Source of the DNA: Lentinus brumalis
Taxonomy: Eukaryota > Basidiomycota > Agaricomycetes > Polyporales > Polyporaceae
Assembly: GCA_001792895.1 (NCBI GenBank)
Contig: MARA01000001.1
Span: forward strand, 1,302,001-1,366,000
DNA length: 64,000 nt
Direction of reading: 5' to 3'
The notes beneath the pieces were generated by a model that saw nothing but the letters and a program-made list of their open reading frames with translations, did no database searches and was not told where the DNA came from. The position numbers were made by a program, and so were the translations under genes. Numbering within the stretch: the stretch's first letter is position 1; every line of letters begins with the position of its first letter. Positions 34,988 through 46,942 of the stretch are shown piece after piece.

Positions 34988-36557
34988 ATGACGGCGTTCG
35001 CAACGACGGCCAAGCGAATGAGCGCATTCAAAGAAGTTATGCGAGACATCGACGCGGACGAACTGCAATACGAACATAGCACCCTGCGTCGGTGCAGCTT
35101 CTGTGCTGTGACGAGCGACGCGCCGCTTCGTCAGTGCTCGGTCTGCAAGTCAGTTCGTCCTCTTATCGCTGTCCCGAGGTCGTTGACGTTCCACCAAATA
35201 GGTCAGTTCGCTACTGCGACCACAAGTGTCAGCTTGCAGACTACAAAGCCGGCCACAAGCGCGAATGCGCCAACTTCGTTACCCCGCCCCTTACGCGGTC
35301 TTTCCTCACCCGACGGACCGGCAACAAGACCACGTACCCGAAGAATCCCTTGTTCGCGCGAGGAAGTCACGATGGCGTCGGGTGCTGGGTGAGCCACGAA
35401 GGCCGGCCTGACGTTCGGTGTGCTTAATTCGATCCTCTCGCATGATGTTTCAGTGCTGACCCGTGAACGCTGCTACCAGCCTCCAGGCCTTCGTCACTGA
35501 CCTATGGGCAACGCCCGAGACTTGGCGCAAGTCTTGCAACGCCAGGGTCACGGCGTATAATTCAGTGGCTAGGAAGTACAATGCATCGAGCCCAACGTTG
35601 CTCACGTTGGTGGTGGTCGTCCAGAACAGACGTAAGGACAAGGAGTCGATCATCGTCTTCGGCGGACGTACCTGCGTCGTCACCAATCCGGGCAAGGCGC
35701 ACGACATCACCAATGTCAAGTCCGACCTTGAGGATATAACAACTTACGAGGAGATAGGGTGCGCATATAGTCGCATAGCTATTCAGATACTGAAACCTGT
35801 CGCAGGGGTACCGTTGCAGCGCTGCGGGTTGCTCAAGACCCTCTGTGTCACCTGCCGCGTTTGGCGATCAAGAACGTCGCAGGCGTTGAGGTTCGTACCT
35901 CTTTTGTCTCTCTTTCCACGCATGGCCAGTCTGTTCACCAAGTCGCATGTTCTATGATAGTTCCGAGCGACGGATTCTCCGCAGACTGTGTTGAACAAAG
36001 CGCAAGGAATTGTCTATCTCGCTCATGGCGAATATGTCGTTTACCATGTCCAGTTCCGCGTTGGCGATGGCAACACGTTCACCAGCGACGTCGACGCGCT
36101 GGTCCGCCTTCGTGCGCTCACTCTGGTCTGGCAGACGGCCACGGACTGTGTGTCGTGGATCAAGGAGCGGGGAGTGCCGGACGTGGTTCGCCTGAAGTCG
36201 GCGGAGGCCATCGTGGGGCCCCAATACGTCGGGCCGCCGCCACCGGATACTGTCGTTCCCTTCGATGTGCCCGCCATCTACGCGTATTACCTGGACGCTT
36301 TCAGGGGAGGAGAGCAGACTTACATGGAGAGTCATTACGGGAAGGAACACACGAATGCCATAATGAAGCAGAACGAACAGGATCGCTGGGTCTACTCCGT
36401 GGCGGCTCAGATGCAAGGGATCGCAGACAAGCAAGCGGCCGGCGATACCGAAGTTAGCGATGTCGACGGGCAGACCATCCAAGCTGCCGGGGTGACTGCG
36501 ACGGCGGGGAATGGGATCAACTTTTCTGGTGACATCCCAGACGGCGACTCCGACTGA
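34988..36557 (+). CDS. MYND-finger protein M2
   Basis: Intact neighbour of M1, 445 residues from exons 34988-35148, 35202-35417, 35480-35758, 35806-35890 and 35961-36557. Exons 2, 3 and 4 have exactly the same lengths as in M1 (216, 279, 85 nt). The MYND zinc finger (CSFC...CSVCK|SVRYCDHKCQ...HKREC) is split by the first intron inside the Lys codon between Cys4 and Cys5. MYND fingers usually bind proline-rich partner peptides rather than DNA. The middle block contains VVVQNRRKDKESI and the C-terminal block contains VQFRVGDGN and SHYGKEH. The tail is acidic and shorter than that of M1. No SET or other catalytic domain is present. Function unknown. Confidence 0.8.
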
Positions 36558-36904
36558 CCCGACGTCTCTTCAGGTTCGTGACCGCTACGCTTCGCATCGC
36601 TCTGCCTCCCCAACTCGACTGTCTGAATAATACTTAGCGTCCGCCGCCTGTATCCTCCCTTACGATGTATCACGAAATGAGATTGCCTCGATGGACACGG
36701 GCCCAAGCAACGAGGAGACTGCCGGCATGGTATCTCGCCAGGGTCAAGCTCTTCAGACGAGGAGTGATAGTCACAGTGGACCGCTGCCGTAACTAGTCAA
36801 AATCGTAAATATGCCCATTCAAGAAGACGCAATAATCAGAAACCCCGACATGCCTTCTGAAGATATAGCACTACACCAACGCAGCGCACAGAATGTGTGT
36901 CTCC
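36558..36904. other. intergenic between convergent M2 and M3
   Basis: 3' flanks of two MYND paralogues facing each other. No gene seen. Confidence 0.45.
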
Positions 36905-38539
36905 TTAGTCGCGACGTCCAGACACCATGTTCCTGGCAAGTTCGAACATCGAATTGAGCTCGTCGGCAGGCAGACCGAGCCTCCTGATGTTCTCCATCGT
37001 CTGAAGGGCATGCTCGGCCATCTCCGCGTGTTCGCGCGCCCACGCCTCCGCCTCCTTCTCTCCACGATGACTCTTGATGAAGGCCAGCTCGCCCTTCTCT
37101 GACAAGTCTTCGTAGTACGCCTCCGCAGCGTAGAAGTCGAAGGGGAGGCGCACCTCCGTGACCCCGGGAGAAGCCAATTCGTCGATCGGCTTCCCACTGA
37201 CAGGATCAGTCTTCAGGGAGATCGAGGCGTCCAGTAATGTTGTGTTGCAGACCGCAGGGTCGTATGGAGCGACAACAGGGACGGCGAGCGCACGTAGACA
37301 TGACAGCGCGTCCCACTCTGAGACGATGAGGTCGCCGTCGCCGATGCGGAACTGCATGTGCAAGAGGGCAAACTCGCCAGGGTGAAGCGCCACGATGCCC
37401 CGGGGCCCGTTCTTCACCGCTGAGGGTAGAGGTACGCCCTCCTTGAGCTATCGAACGGACGACAGTGTTAGTTTGTCTTACCGACCGACCACGAGGGGAA
37501 GCAAACTTTGGAGCACTCACCACGGTGCCGTTGATATTCGTGATGAGCAGACGGGGACTCTGGTCGAACATGTCTTCCGCTATGGCGATGGACGCATACG
37601 TACTGCAAGCGAATGCATGGAACCAGTCAGAAGCGTCTCGGAGGAAAGAAACATAACACACACCCAAACGCCCCGCGGCCACCATCAGTGAATATAGTGA
37701 TACGGTCTGCCTCCGTGCGGCCGTTCAGTACGTTCTGCGTCACGGTAGGAGTGTCGGAGGTCAGCACTCGCGTGCGAGCACCAAACACAACTACCGGCTT
37801 CCCGTCCTTGCGCCTGTTCTGCACGAGTACCTGCAGCGTGAGGAGGTTAGGCGTGCGAGCTTTGTATTTCACTCCCAAATTCGGGTCCTCTAGCATTCGT
37901 ATGTCACGGCGATTATACTCGAGGGGGTCTTTGATGGGGCGCAAGGGGTTGGCAAGCGTCTGGAGGCTGAAGTGGAGGCGGAGAGTTATTAAGGGGTCGA
38001 CACAGCGGGCTTGACAATGAGACGAAGAGGACTCACGCGCAGTCGACCGAACTGCTCACGGAAACCCAGAAGCCGACACCATTCAGATGGCCTTTGGCAA
38101 ACAGCGGGTCCTGGGGTACTTGTCGTCGCCTAGGGGTTCGGTCAAGAAAGACGTGGTGAACGGAGGGTGCACGAAGCCCGCGCATTCAGCTTTGTGGCGC
38201 GTCTTGTAGTCCGCGACCTGGCACTCTCTGTCACAGTAACGCGCGGACCTGCGAGAAAATCCCCCGTTAGCCATGATCGCCATCGGGAGTCGCGGTCGAG
38301 AGTCCTCAGTCGGTGTGTGGGACCACTCACTTGCAGAGCGAGCAGACCCGGAGTGTGTCCGTGCTTCCTTTGCCGCAGTAGCTGCATCGGTGGTGCACGA
38401 CGCGTTTGTGCTGCCTCTCCCTGGCCTTGTCTCTTCTCTGAAACTCGGCGGCAAAGGCCAAGGCAAGATTCTGCGCGCCTGGCCCGGAGACCCACTCGCG
38501 AAGACGTTTGAGGTCAGCTGGGTCGGGTCGAAAGGACAT
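36905..38539 (-). pseudogene. MYND-finger paralogue M3 with one-base frameshift
   Basis: Exons 38331-38539, 38037-38248, 37664-37966, 37521-37602 and 36905-37447 sum to 1349 nt, one short of 450 codons. The finger is complete (CSYCGKGSTDTLRVCSLCK|SARYCDRECQ in sequence order, then HKAEC). The frame breaks in exon 2 at a run of four G (38113-38116, C on the coding strand). Beyond it the family sequence continues in another frame (DPLFAKGHLNGVGFWVSV), and the broken frame stops at 38083 after 124 residues. The rest is well preserved: QVLVQNRRKDGKPVVVF, MQFRIGDGD, SHRGEKE. Either a recent frameshift or an assembly error in a short homopolymer. Confidence 0.72.
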
Positions 38540-38931
38540 CGTGGACCTTGTCAAAGGGGAGGGAAAGCTGTGGCGAGCAGTCTGCGCTGTAAAATACGAC
38601 GGGCCGTGCAACTTGAAGCGATTTCTGGCACGAACTTCCCACATTCATGTCCGCACTGTGCAGGGTCCTACTGGTTCTACTTACGTGTACGTACGCAGGC
38701 CGCCTCGTATCGAGTTCAGCGTCGAGTGACGTACTTAGCTACGAGCCCACTGCAAATGAAGGATGGTGAACCACGAGCTTCTTCAATGCAGTCATGTTAA
38801 CAAGAACATATTGCTGAACCTGGAATGTCAATACAAGAAGGTAGATGGTGCGTACTTACAGCAATATTGTCACAGAGAGCTCGAAGCCGAAGTATAGAGT
38901 ACGCGAACCATGCCCTTAGTACTGCTCTGGC
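38540..38931. other. intergenic between M3 and M4
   Basis: Promoter of M3 and 3' flank of M4. No gene seen. Confidence 0.45.
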
Positions 38932-40417
38932 CTATGCCCCGCCGCCCCCTCGCATGAGCTCCCCCATCATCTGAAGCAACTTCTCCGCCCCCATTCCCGT
39001 GCCCACGTCGCGATAGTGCGAATCAATATACGCCTGCTCGCCGCGCTCGATGAAATCCGCGTAGTACGCCCGCACCGCGGCCTGGTCGAACCGTGCAGTG
39101 AGCCCTCGTCCGGGGCCCCTCGCGCCGCCCACTGGGGGGTTCGTGTCGGCCAGAGGGAGCGACGACGCGAGGGCTGAGGGCGCGGACGCGCCGTCCCAGA
39201 TGACGTAGGGGATGTGAAACGTCTCGAGGCAGGCGAGGGCTTCCCAGTCTTTGGCGATGGTGTCGCCGTCGCCGACGCGGAACTGGGCATTGAAGATGGC
39301 GTATTCACCCGTCTTGAGTGCGACGATGCCGTCCGTTGCGTCTTTGATGTTGCTCGGGAGGGGCGTCTTGTCGGGGCTGACCTGTAACAGGAGTTAGAAA
39401 CACGCGATAGTTAGTGCGAGATCGCGCGAGTAGGGCTTAGGGGACTTACGTGCTGGCCGTTGACATTGATGATTTCTAGCCGAGGAACCTTGTCCCAGGG
39501 GTCTTTCGCGACGCCAGCGGCGAGGCGCGTAGCGCTATCACGGTGATAAGTATGTGAGTTACATGGACATACATAGACCACTCCTGGGGGCGCACCTGCC
39601 GCCCACGAAGGCACCACCGTTGTCGCTGATTGTAGACCCTCGCGACATCGCTACGGTCATTGAGCCGTGACTCACAACCTGCATGCGCGCACCGAATACC
39701 AGGATGGGCTGGTTGTCTTTACGCCTGTTTTGCACGAGCACTCGGAGCCCGAGGTGGCTACGCACGGCAGCTTTGTACCTACGTATGGTCCCGCGTCCCT
39801 TGTCTGCGCCCCCAGCGATGCGTTCCTTCCTGTCCTTGGTTTTGGGGTTCTCGCCGAATGCGCTCGTTAGCATGTCAAGACTTCGTGGACAAGAGTCAGC
39901 ACCAACTGAGACACGACAGATGGAATGAAGTACGCACTCGCAGTCCGTCTGCCCTTCTACGCTGACCCAGCAGCCGACGCTATCGACATGTCCGGTTGCG
40001 AAGACGGGTTGCATAGCGTACGGCTGGTTGGTCACGGGCTTGGCGAGGAAAGCGCTGGTCTCCGGGGGGTTCATGAAGTTCGCGCACTCGCGCTTGTGAC
40101 GTGGCTTGAAGTCCGCGAGTTGACATGCCTGATCGCAATACTTGGCCGCCCTGGTACACACAGTAAGAGGCAGTGAGTGAGACGCGCTCCTAGCAGCCGG
40201 TGGCGCTGACTACTTACTTGCAACGAGAACAGATTTTCACGGAGGGTCCACCCTCCTTTCCGCAGTATGTACATTTTCCCAAGGCAAACTCCTTATCTGC
40301 CCTTTGCCTGTTGGTGTATTTCCGCACGTTAGCCATGCCACTTTGCATGGAGGCTTCCATGATGTCCTCGGGACTCGAAGGAGTGATGTGCTTGTATCGA
40401 AGCCTGCTCGAGTTCAT
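38932..40417 (-). CDS. MYND-finger protein M4
   Basis: Intact member, 410 residues from exons 40218-40417, 39938-40150, 39596-39880, 39450-39534 and 38932-39381. The finger runs CTYCGKEGGPSVKICSRC then KYCDQACQ and HKREC. Exon 4 is again 85 nt. The middle block has RVLVQNRRKDNQPILVF and the C-terminal block has FNAQFRVGDGDT and YIDSHYRD. Compared with M3 the spacer before the C-terminal block is shorter and contains a Gly/Pro-rich insert. The acceptor before exon 3 is AAG (39881-39883 on the minus strand), the only one that keeps the frame. It starts 456 bases from the divergent SDR gene. Function unknown. Confidence 0.78.
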
Positions 40418-40873
40418 GGTAGCAGAAGAAGCGGTGGGTAGCGTGAATAATGCAGCAAGCAGTCGCGGGGAAGACGACAGCTGGCAAAGGACGCGAGCCG
40501 AGAATGGCGCGGCGCTTGTCAGCCTTAAAGCGAGAACGTGACCGCGTCGTTCACGTGTCTGTGACGACCGCGAGTGTGACCGGGTGCCCGTCCCGAGGCG
40601 ACCGGCGGGAATTCCCTTATTGCGTCCTACTTACGTCGCGAGGATCATCAAGACGGTGCTCACGTCTGTGCCCCCATGACCGCCGCTCTGCCAGTTCGTG
40701 CGGTCCGACTGCGACGACCGCCCCCGCTAGAGCGTCGCATTCTCATGATGACGGCCCGGCCTACAGTCGAGACCCGGGTTCCCAGCTCTCAAAAGCACGC
40801 AACCAACGCGTAGCGAGTCGTCGAGCGACTTCCCCACCCCGACTCCTAGGACGAGACTCACCCAGCGCTCACC
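40418..40873. other. shared divergent promoter region M4 / SDR
   Basis: 456 bases between divergent start codons. It contains CACGTG and several GTGACCG/GTGACG strings reminiscent of the M1/M2 promoter block. No gene. Confidence 0.45.
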
Positions 40874-41912
40874 ATGTCGTTCGCGTCGCCCGTCAAAGCC
40901 TCCCTCAAGCGTATCGCCTTCGTCACCGGCGCAGGTCAGGGCATCGGCCGTGCCATCGCGACCCGTCTTGCCCGCGACGGCTACGACGTCTCTATCGCAG
41001 ACATCCCAGCAGCGCAGTCCAAGGTCGACGATGTCCTCTCAGAGATCAAGTCCTACGGTCGGGAAGCCATCAGCGTCCACGCAGGTGAGCTCGTGTCGTG
41101 CACGTTCCTTCCCATGAACCGCCCCGTGAGCTAACGGGCGATGCATCAGACGTGCGCGAGCCAAAGCAGCTCGAGTCCGCTATCGCCGAGACGGTGGACA
41201 AGCTCGGCCCAAGGCTGTTCGTCAGCGTCGCGAACGCGGGTGTCACGCAGGTGAAGCCGTTGCTCGAGTGCACACCAGAGTGAGTTGCTAGCCATGCTCG
41301 CTCTTATCCGGTACTGAACTGACGCATGTATGCGACAGATTCATAGAGAACGAGGTCAGAATCAACCTGCTCGGTCTCATGAACACGCACATCTTTGCTG
41401 CGAAGCAGATGGTCAAGCAGGGATTCGGCGGACGCATTGTCGGTGCTGGTTCTATCGCGTCCTACCGCACCGCGGAGAACCTTGGCCCATACGGTGCGAC
41501 CAAGTTCGCTGTACGAGGGTTCACGGAGGCAGCTGCGAAGGAATGGGCTCAGTACGGTATTCGCGTGAATGGTGAGTGTCTTGTGCAACTTGAATCTCAC
41601 ACACGACTCCATCCAAATTGATAGCATACGGCCCTGGCATTGTGGACACGCCTATGTGGGACCACATCGACAGGGAGCTCGCGCGTATTGTGCGTCCCAC
41701 GTCTCCTCCCCTTTGCTCGCAGCCACTCATTTCACTCTCAGGAGGGCATCTCTGTTGGAGACGCCAAGGCGCTGCGAGTCAAGCGTGACATCAAGCTGGG
41801 TCGCATCCAGCAGCCGGAGGACGTCGCGAAGCTGGTCTCGTTCCTCGTCTCCGACGAAGGCGAGTATATCACTGGCCAGACAATTAAGACCTGTGGTGGC
41901 GCGTCGCTCTGA
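40874..41912 (+). CDS. short-chain dehydrogenase/reductase (SDR)
   Basis: Classical SDR of 269 residues from exons 40874-41084, 41150-41279, 41339-41571, 41625-41689 and 41742-41912. The NAD(P) motif TGAGQGIG is at residues 18-25, NAG at 99-101, and the catalytic Tyr165-x3-Lys169 (YGATK) is preceded by Ser in GSIAS. After the core come PGIVDTPMW and [11 protein letters not shown]. These segments resemble diacetyl/acetoin or polyol reductases, but the substrate is not certain. It is cytosolic, with no signal peptide. It is sandwiched between MYND genes without an evident functional link. Confidence 0.92.
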
Positions 41913-42693
41913 GTGACCGATTCTGCGAGGCTCGGGTTTCGATCCCGGGTCTCAGATCTCATCCGCCACTGTTGACCGCATCCGGATTCCGACGGCTGCC
42001 AGATTTCCGCTCCGCTGGGCTGTGGGTTCGTCTTCCGTGTCTTCTCCGGGCTGGACAGGGGCGGGGCCGGCGTTTCTGCGCCTTTACTTTTTCTTCCACG
42101 TCGGCTGCAGCAAAAGCGTCCGCGCTGCGGTATCTTTGCGCGCGGGTTGTGTTCTGTTGTGTTAGACTGATGCCAATGGAACGCTAGCATGTCACACTAG
42201 AGATAATGTGCCGTACACGTTTCAATCGTAAATCGTCCTCACATCCCCCAGCAAGCCTGCGTTCAATCCCTGCCCCCGCCGAGTTCTTCGAGAGTGAGGT
42301 GAGTCGTTTGTTTCTTCCTGCACCGCAGGACACTCACACCTCCTCGCAGTGCAATGTCGATACCCCTCCATCGGGCCTCCGCGACGCTCGGAATAGGGCC
42401 TCGTTATCTCGATTTGGAAGACTTATCTTTCCTCTTCGGGCAGCTTATCACCGTACGCCACTTATCTCGTGGGCGCCACCCCGTCAACGCTTGGCTCGCC
42501 CTGCACCAATTTTTCCAGGCTCGACGGATCCGCGATAACAACTCGATATTGCAATACATATATGCCGCCGTATGGCGGTTCAGCCTTTTGACTCTGTCCA
42601 CGGTGGACCAGCCCCTCCTTCACGAGCACTCGAGCTTCCCCGCACTCGACTCGTGCCCCGCATCGACCTGGCTGGCTGAGGAGCTACTGCAAG
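41913..42693. other. intergenic upstream of the permease
   Basis: A 444-base open frame at 42354-42797 overlaps the permease start in another frame and has no recognisable content. Treated as leader/promoter sequence. Confidence 0.45.
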
Positions 42694-44835
42694 ATGCCGT
42701 CCAGAATGGAGAAGGTGTCGGCGTACACCCGCCCGTCGGCCTGGGTGCTCGAGCCCGAAGCGTCCACGTTCGCACCGAACAGCAAATGGTCGAATAAGGA
42801 CATGGACCCTGTCCCGCCGAAAGGAGTGAGGACTCATACAGTCCGCTGAGTCTCCGCAGGGTGCTGACGAGCTGCGTTTCACGCGCGCAGAGGACATGGT
42901 CGACCTTCAACTACATCGCGTACTGGGTGTCGGACGCGACAAACGTCGCTGCGTGGGAGCTCGCTTCGAGTATGCTTGCAATTGGGCTGTCGTGGTGAGT
43001 CCTTGGTTCTACCGCTGCACCCCACACGCCTCCCCGCGTTCTCGTACTACGCAATGCGAATGTTCCGCCAATCTAACCCTACTTTCTCTACAGGCGACAA
43101 GCGCTCCCTGCCATCGCGGTCGGGCACATCATTATCTCGATAGTCATGGTCCTCAACGGGACGATCGGCGCGCGGCTGCACGTCAGTTTCCCGGTGCTGA
43201 ACCGGTCCTCGTTTGGGTTCTGGTTCAGCTACTTCAGCGTTGTCTCGCGTGTCGTGCTGGCCATGTTCTGGTTCGGGATTCAGACGTACACCGGCTCCGA
43301 GTGCGTGTACCAGATGCTGAAGGCCATCTGGCCCTCGCTTGCGCGGATGCATAATGGCCTTGCCCCTGGGGCGCATATCACGACGTCAGGTCGGTCGTGC
43401 TCGTGTGCTCGTGGAGACTTCAGGAGCTGACGAACACGCACGTACAGGGATGATGTGCTATCTGCTCTACTGGCTCATCCAGTTCCCCTTGATGCTCGTC
43501 TCCCCGCAGAAAATCCGCTGGTTGTTCATGGTGAAGGCGTTCGTCGTGCCCCCTGCGTGGCTCGCTATCATGATCTGGGCGTTCGTGAAGGTGCCTTCCA
43601 ACACGGGTCTGTTCGAGCAACACAGCGCGCTCTCGGGAAGCACGATGTCGTACGCGTGGTTGAGTGCACTCAACAGCGCACTGGGTCTCTACTCGACCCT
43701 CGCGGTCAACATCCCAGACTTCACTGTGAGTCACCTTGCGTGCTATACTTATACCTCGAGTGCAGCCATCTGAATGTGCATACAGCGTTATGCGAAAAAC
43801 GAGCGATCGTAAGTTCAGTTCAATATTGACTGCTCCTACCTCATGCTGACCTGCGCGTACAGTCAATACGTGCAGCTTCTGATAATCCCCGTCGCCTTCA
43901 CGCTCGTCGGGTTCATGGGCATCGCCGTGACCTCCGCCGGTATCGTTCTCTACGGTGACGTGCTCTGGGACCCGCTCCAGCTCATCGACCGCTGGGACAA
44001 CCGCGCCGCCGCGTTCTTCGCGTCCTTCTCCTTCGTCCTCGCTACACTCGGCACGAACATTTCCGCCAACTCGCTCTCCGCCGCGAACGACATGACCGTT
44101 CTCTTCCCGCGATACATTAACATCCGTCGCGGGCAGGTCATCTGCGCGATTCTTGGGGGCTGGGCGCTGTGCCCCTGGGAGATCCTTGCGAGCGCGCAGG
44201 GCTTCTTGTCGTTCATGAATGGGTACACGGTGTTCTTGGGTCCGTTCGCTGGGATCATGGTTGCAGACGTGCGTCGCTCCTTCTATGTGGCCGCTCCGGA
44301 CTAGGTGCTGACGTGCAAGGTGCCCAGTACTGGATCGTGCACAAGGGAAAGGTTGATGTGCCCTCCATGTATCGTCCCCATGGGCGGTACAGGTATACTA
44401 GCGGCTTCGTGAGTCCCTCGTCAGGTAGGAATAGCTCCACGCATATCTGACACGATACCGCGATACAGAACTGGCGAGCTGTCGTTGCTATCCTGCTGTC
44501 CGTCCCTCCAAACCTGCCCGGCCTCATTTCCTCCATCAACCCGAAAATCGAGGTCGGCGGAGCAATCAAGATCTTCGACTTTGCGTGGCTGTTTGGCGTG
44601 CGTTTCTTCCTCGCGTATGTGTTGACGAAGCAGGGACTGACTTCTCTCCTCGTGCGCACAGTTCTCTGTCGCCTTGGTGGTCTACTCCACGCTCTCGCTG
44701 CTGTTCCCGGCAAAGGAGACGTTCATCCCCGAGGCGATCACGAGCGACGACCACGATATCGACACGCCAGGAAGCGAAAAGTCTTCACATTGGGACAAGA
44801 GGAGCGTTGACGAAGAGGTCAAGGTTGTAGTGTGA
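42694..44835 (+). CDS. NCS1 family nucleobase/thiamine permease
   Basis: A proton- or sodium-coupled plasma-membrane transporter with 12 predicted TM segments, of the Fur-type NCS1 group (uracil, allantoin, uridine or thiamine-like substrates). Exon 1 (42694-42825) starts MPSRMEKVSAYTRPSAW and splices to RTWSTFNYIAYWVSDATN at 42891, the TM1 region carrying conserved substrate-site residues. Later segments: VLNGTIGARLHVSFPV, LNRSSFGFWFSYFSVV, QTYTGSECVY, TLAVNIPDFTRYAKN, TLGTNISANSLSAAND and YWIVHKGKVDVPSMY. The C-terminus is hydrophilic and acidic, ending EEVKVVV. The frame is intact through about eight exons. Fur-type placement is secure; the substrate is not. Confidence 0.9.
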
Positions 44836-45144
44836 TAGGTCACGACCGAGGGGAGTTCAATGACCGATGATATATGTGATCATTCTGCGGGTGCGTGGAA
44901 TGCATGCAATATACTTACATTTTTGTAGCATTAGATTGGATAGCAATGAAGATTTATACGTCTTTATTCTCCCTCTGTCGACTTCACGCAGCTGCATACC
45001 GGCTCGGGTGCGCGAGAGCATTGCATAAGCCGAATATTAATGTGGGACAGGCACGAGGCACATAGGCGCGATACTGTTGCGGGACATCGATCCTGCGCGT
45101 TCGCCCTTACCTTGAGGGTGAGCAGCAGGTTCCCTGTACTCAGC
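44836..45144. other. intergenic between permease and M5
   Basis: Permease 3' flank and M5 promoter. An upstream in-frame Met at 45040 exists, but homology with M6 begins at the Met at 45145. Confidence 0.45.
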
Positions 45145-46649
45145 ATGCAGTCCACAGATACGAGCACATGGCAAGGCGAATGGCAGCGAGGGCAAGTTCG
45201 CCGGCGATCCCGCACGGTGCATCAACGCGCCGCAAGGCATCTGTGCAGCTCCTGCGGCAAGATTAGCCCCAAGAAGCTCCCACACTGCCCGACCTGCAGG
45301 TGAGTGTCTGGCTACGTCTCTGCATACGTTCTCGTTTGACCTGTGGTGCGAATAGATCGGTGTGCTACTGCGACCGCGAGTGCCAGAGGGCGCACTACTA
45401 CAAGGGACACAAGGAGGACTGCGAGGAGTTCCTGAGTCCGCCGCTCGACGTGACTTTCGTAACCGAGCCAATTGAGGGCGAGAAGTACGCCCGAGACCCT
45501 GTTTTCGCTCAGCACCACCAGGATGGCTTTGGGTGCTGGGTCTCCATCAAGACGTCTCCGCACTGCGAGAGAGTGTATCTCCCGTCCGTCTTGGTGCCGG
45601 CATGCTAGCCTGAGCTTGGGAAAGATGTTGACGACGTGCTACATAGATTGCAGTTGCTCGCGAACCCGACGCGGGCGAACAAGGATGCACATCCGAGGTT
45701 ACCGGGCGACCCGGGCGTGACGCTCGAAAACCTCGACAACTGCAATGCACACGCGAGCAACCTGCTCACGTTGCAAGTCCTCGTGCAGAACAGGCGCAAG
45801 GACAAGAAGACGATGCTGGTCGTCGGAAGCCAGAGTCGCGTCGTGAGCTTCGGGAAGTCGACGGAGGATGTCCTGAAGGGCAAGACGATCGTGGATGGCG
45901 TAACGACCTTCCGGCTGGAAGAGTACGTCCGCGGAGTGCATTGGAACCGGTCCATGATTCCTTTCTTACCCCGCGCTCAGACAGTCGTTTGCTTCCGTCC
46001 CGTTCGACAAGAAGCCGCGCTTGCTCGTCAAGAATGTGGATGGCATTGAGGTGAGTGTCTACAGCCTGAGCAACAGTATGGGAACGGTCCCATACTGACG
46101 ACGTTTTTTTTGCAGCTGAAGGAGGATACCCGTCCGCCTCCTGCGGTGAAGAATGCCGAGAAGGGAATCCTCGCGCTGCGCCCAGGCCAGTACGCGATCT
46201 TACAGATGCAGTACCGTGTCGGGGATGGAGGGAGCATTCGGAAGGACTGGACCGCCCTTCGTCTAGTGCAAACCCTCACTCTGCCTGTCATCGTGCCATG
46301 GGAGGAGGACAGGTTCCCCACGGCCATCGAGGCGGACTTTGCTCGGGACCACGCCAAGAGCGGCGCGACGCCCCTCGGAATGCGCGTCATGTTCGACCAG
46401 GACGCCGTGCAGGAGTTCTTCAAGGACGGCATCAAGGGTGGCGACGAGGCGCACATCAGGAGCCACTATGGGGAGAAGGGCGTCAAGAAGTACGACCGGG
46501 AGACGGAGGAGGCGAAGCAGAAGAGTCTGGACATCATGAAGGAGTTCCGGAGGCGTGGTGGGACTTTGGAGGAGGCTCTCGCGTTCCAGCTCGGTGCGGG
46601 CATGACGGACGAGGCGCTGTTGACGCTGTTGCACTGGGAAGAGGACTAG
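45145..46649 (+). CDS. MYND-finger protein M5
   Basis: Member of the cluster, 427 residues from exons 45145-45299, 45356-45572, 45615-45922, 45981-46050 and 46116-46649. It starts MQSTDTSTWQGEWQRGQV, closely like M6 (MQAADHTS...WQREWRRGQV). The finger is CSSCGKISPKKLPHCPTC then YCDRECQ and HKEDC. The middle block has QVLVQNRRKDKKTMLV and the C-terminal block has MQYRVGDGG and SHYGEKG. The second intron is odd: the donor used in M6 (GA|GTGAGT) is changed, and the only frame-keeping solution I find is a 42-nt intron (45573-45614) ending in GAG. Otherwise the frame is open. Function unknown. Confidence 0.74.
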
Positions 46650-46942
46650 ACGTGAGTATGTTCCTCGGATTGTAAGAGAATGTATCATCGGAAGGACGAT
46701 TGGCTTGGTGAATATGTCCTTGGTCGGTTGGATGACTTTTACTATTAGTAATTTGATACGCGCCTTGGTGGCGCCGGCGGCTCAAACCAACTTGAACAAG
46801 TCCTCTTCGGAGTCTACTTACTACTGACCGCCACTGGGTCTTGGTGTCAGGTCACTCTGTAGACCAAATCTCAACACAGGTACATACACAGTGTCTGTTC
46901 TTTGATATGAACAACAAGCTCACGGGCAGCCCGAAGTTCGAC
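46650..46942. other. M5-M6 intergenic
   Basis: About 290 bases with the M5 3' flank and M6 promoter. No gene seen. Confidence 0.4.

Noticed and set aside
42354..42797. Plus-strand frame of 147 codons upstream of the permease
   Set aside because: Overlaps the real permease start in a different frame and has no homology that I recognise.
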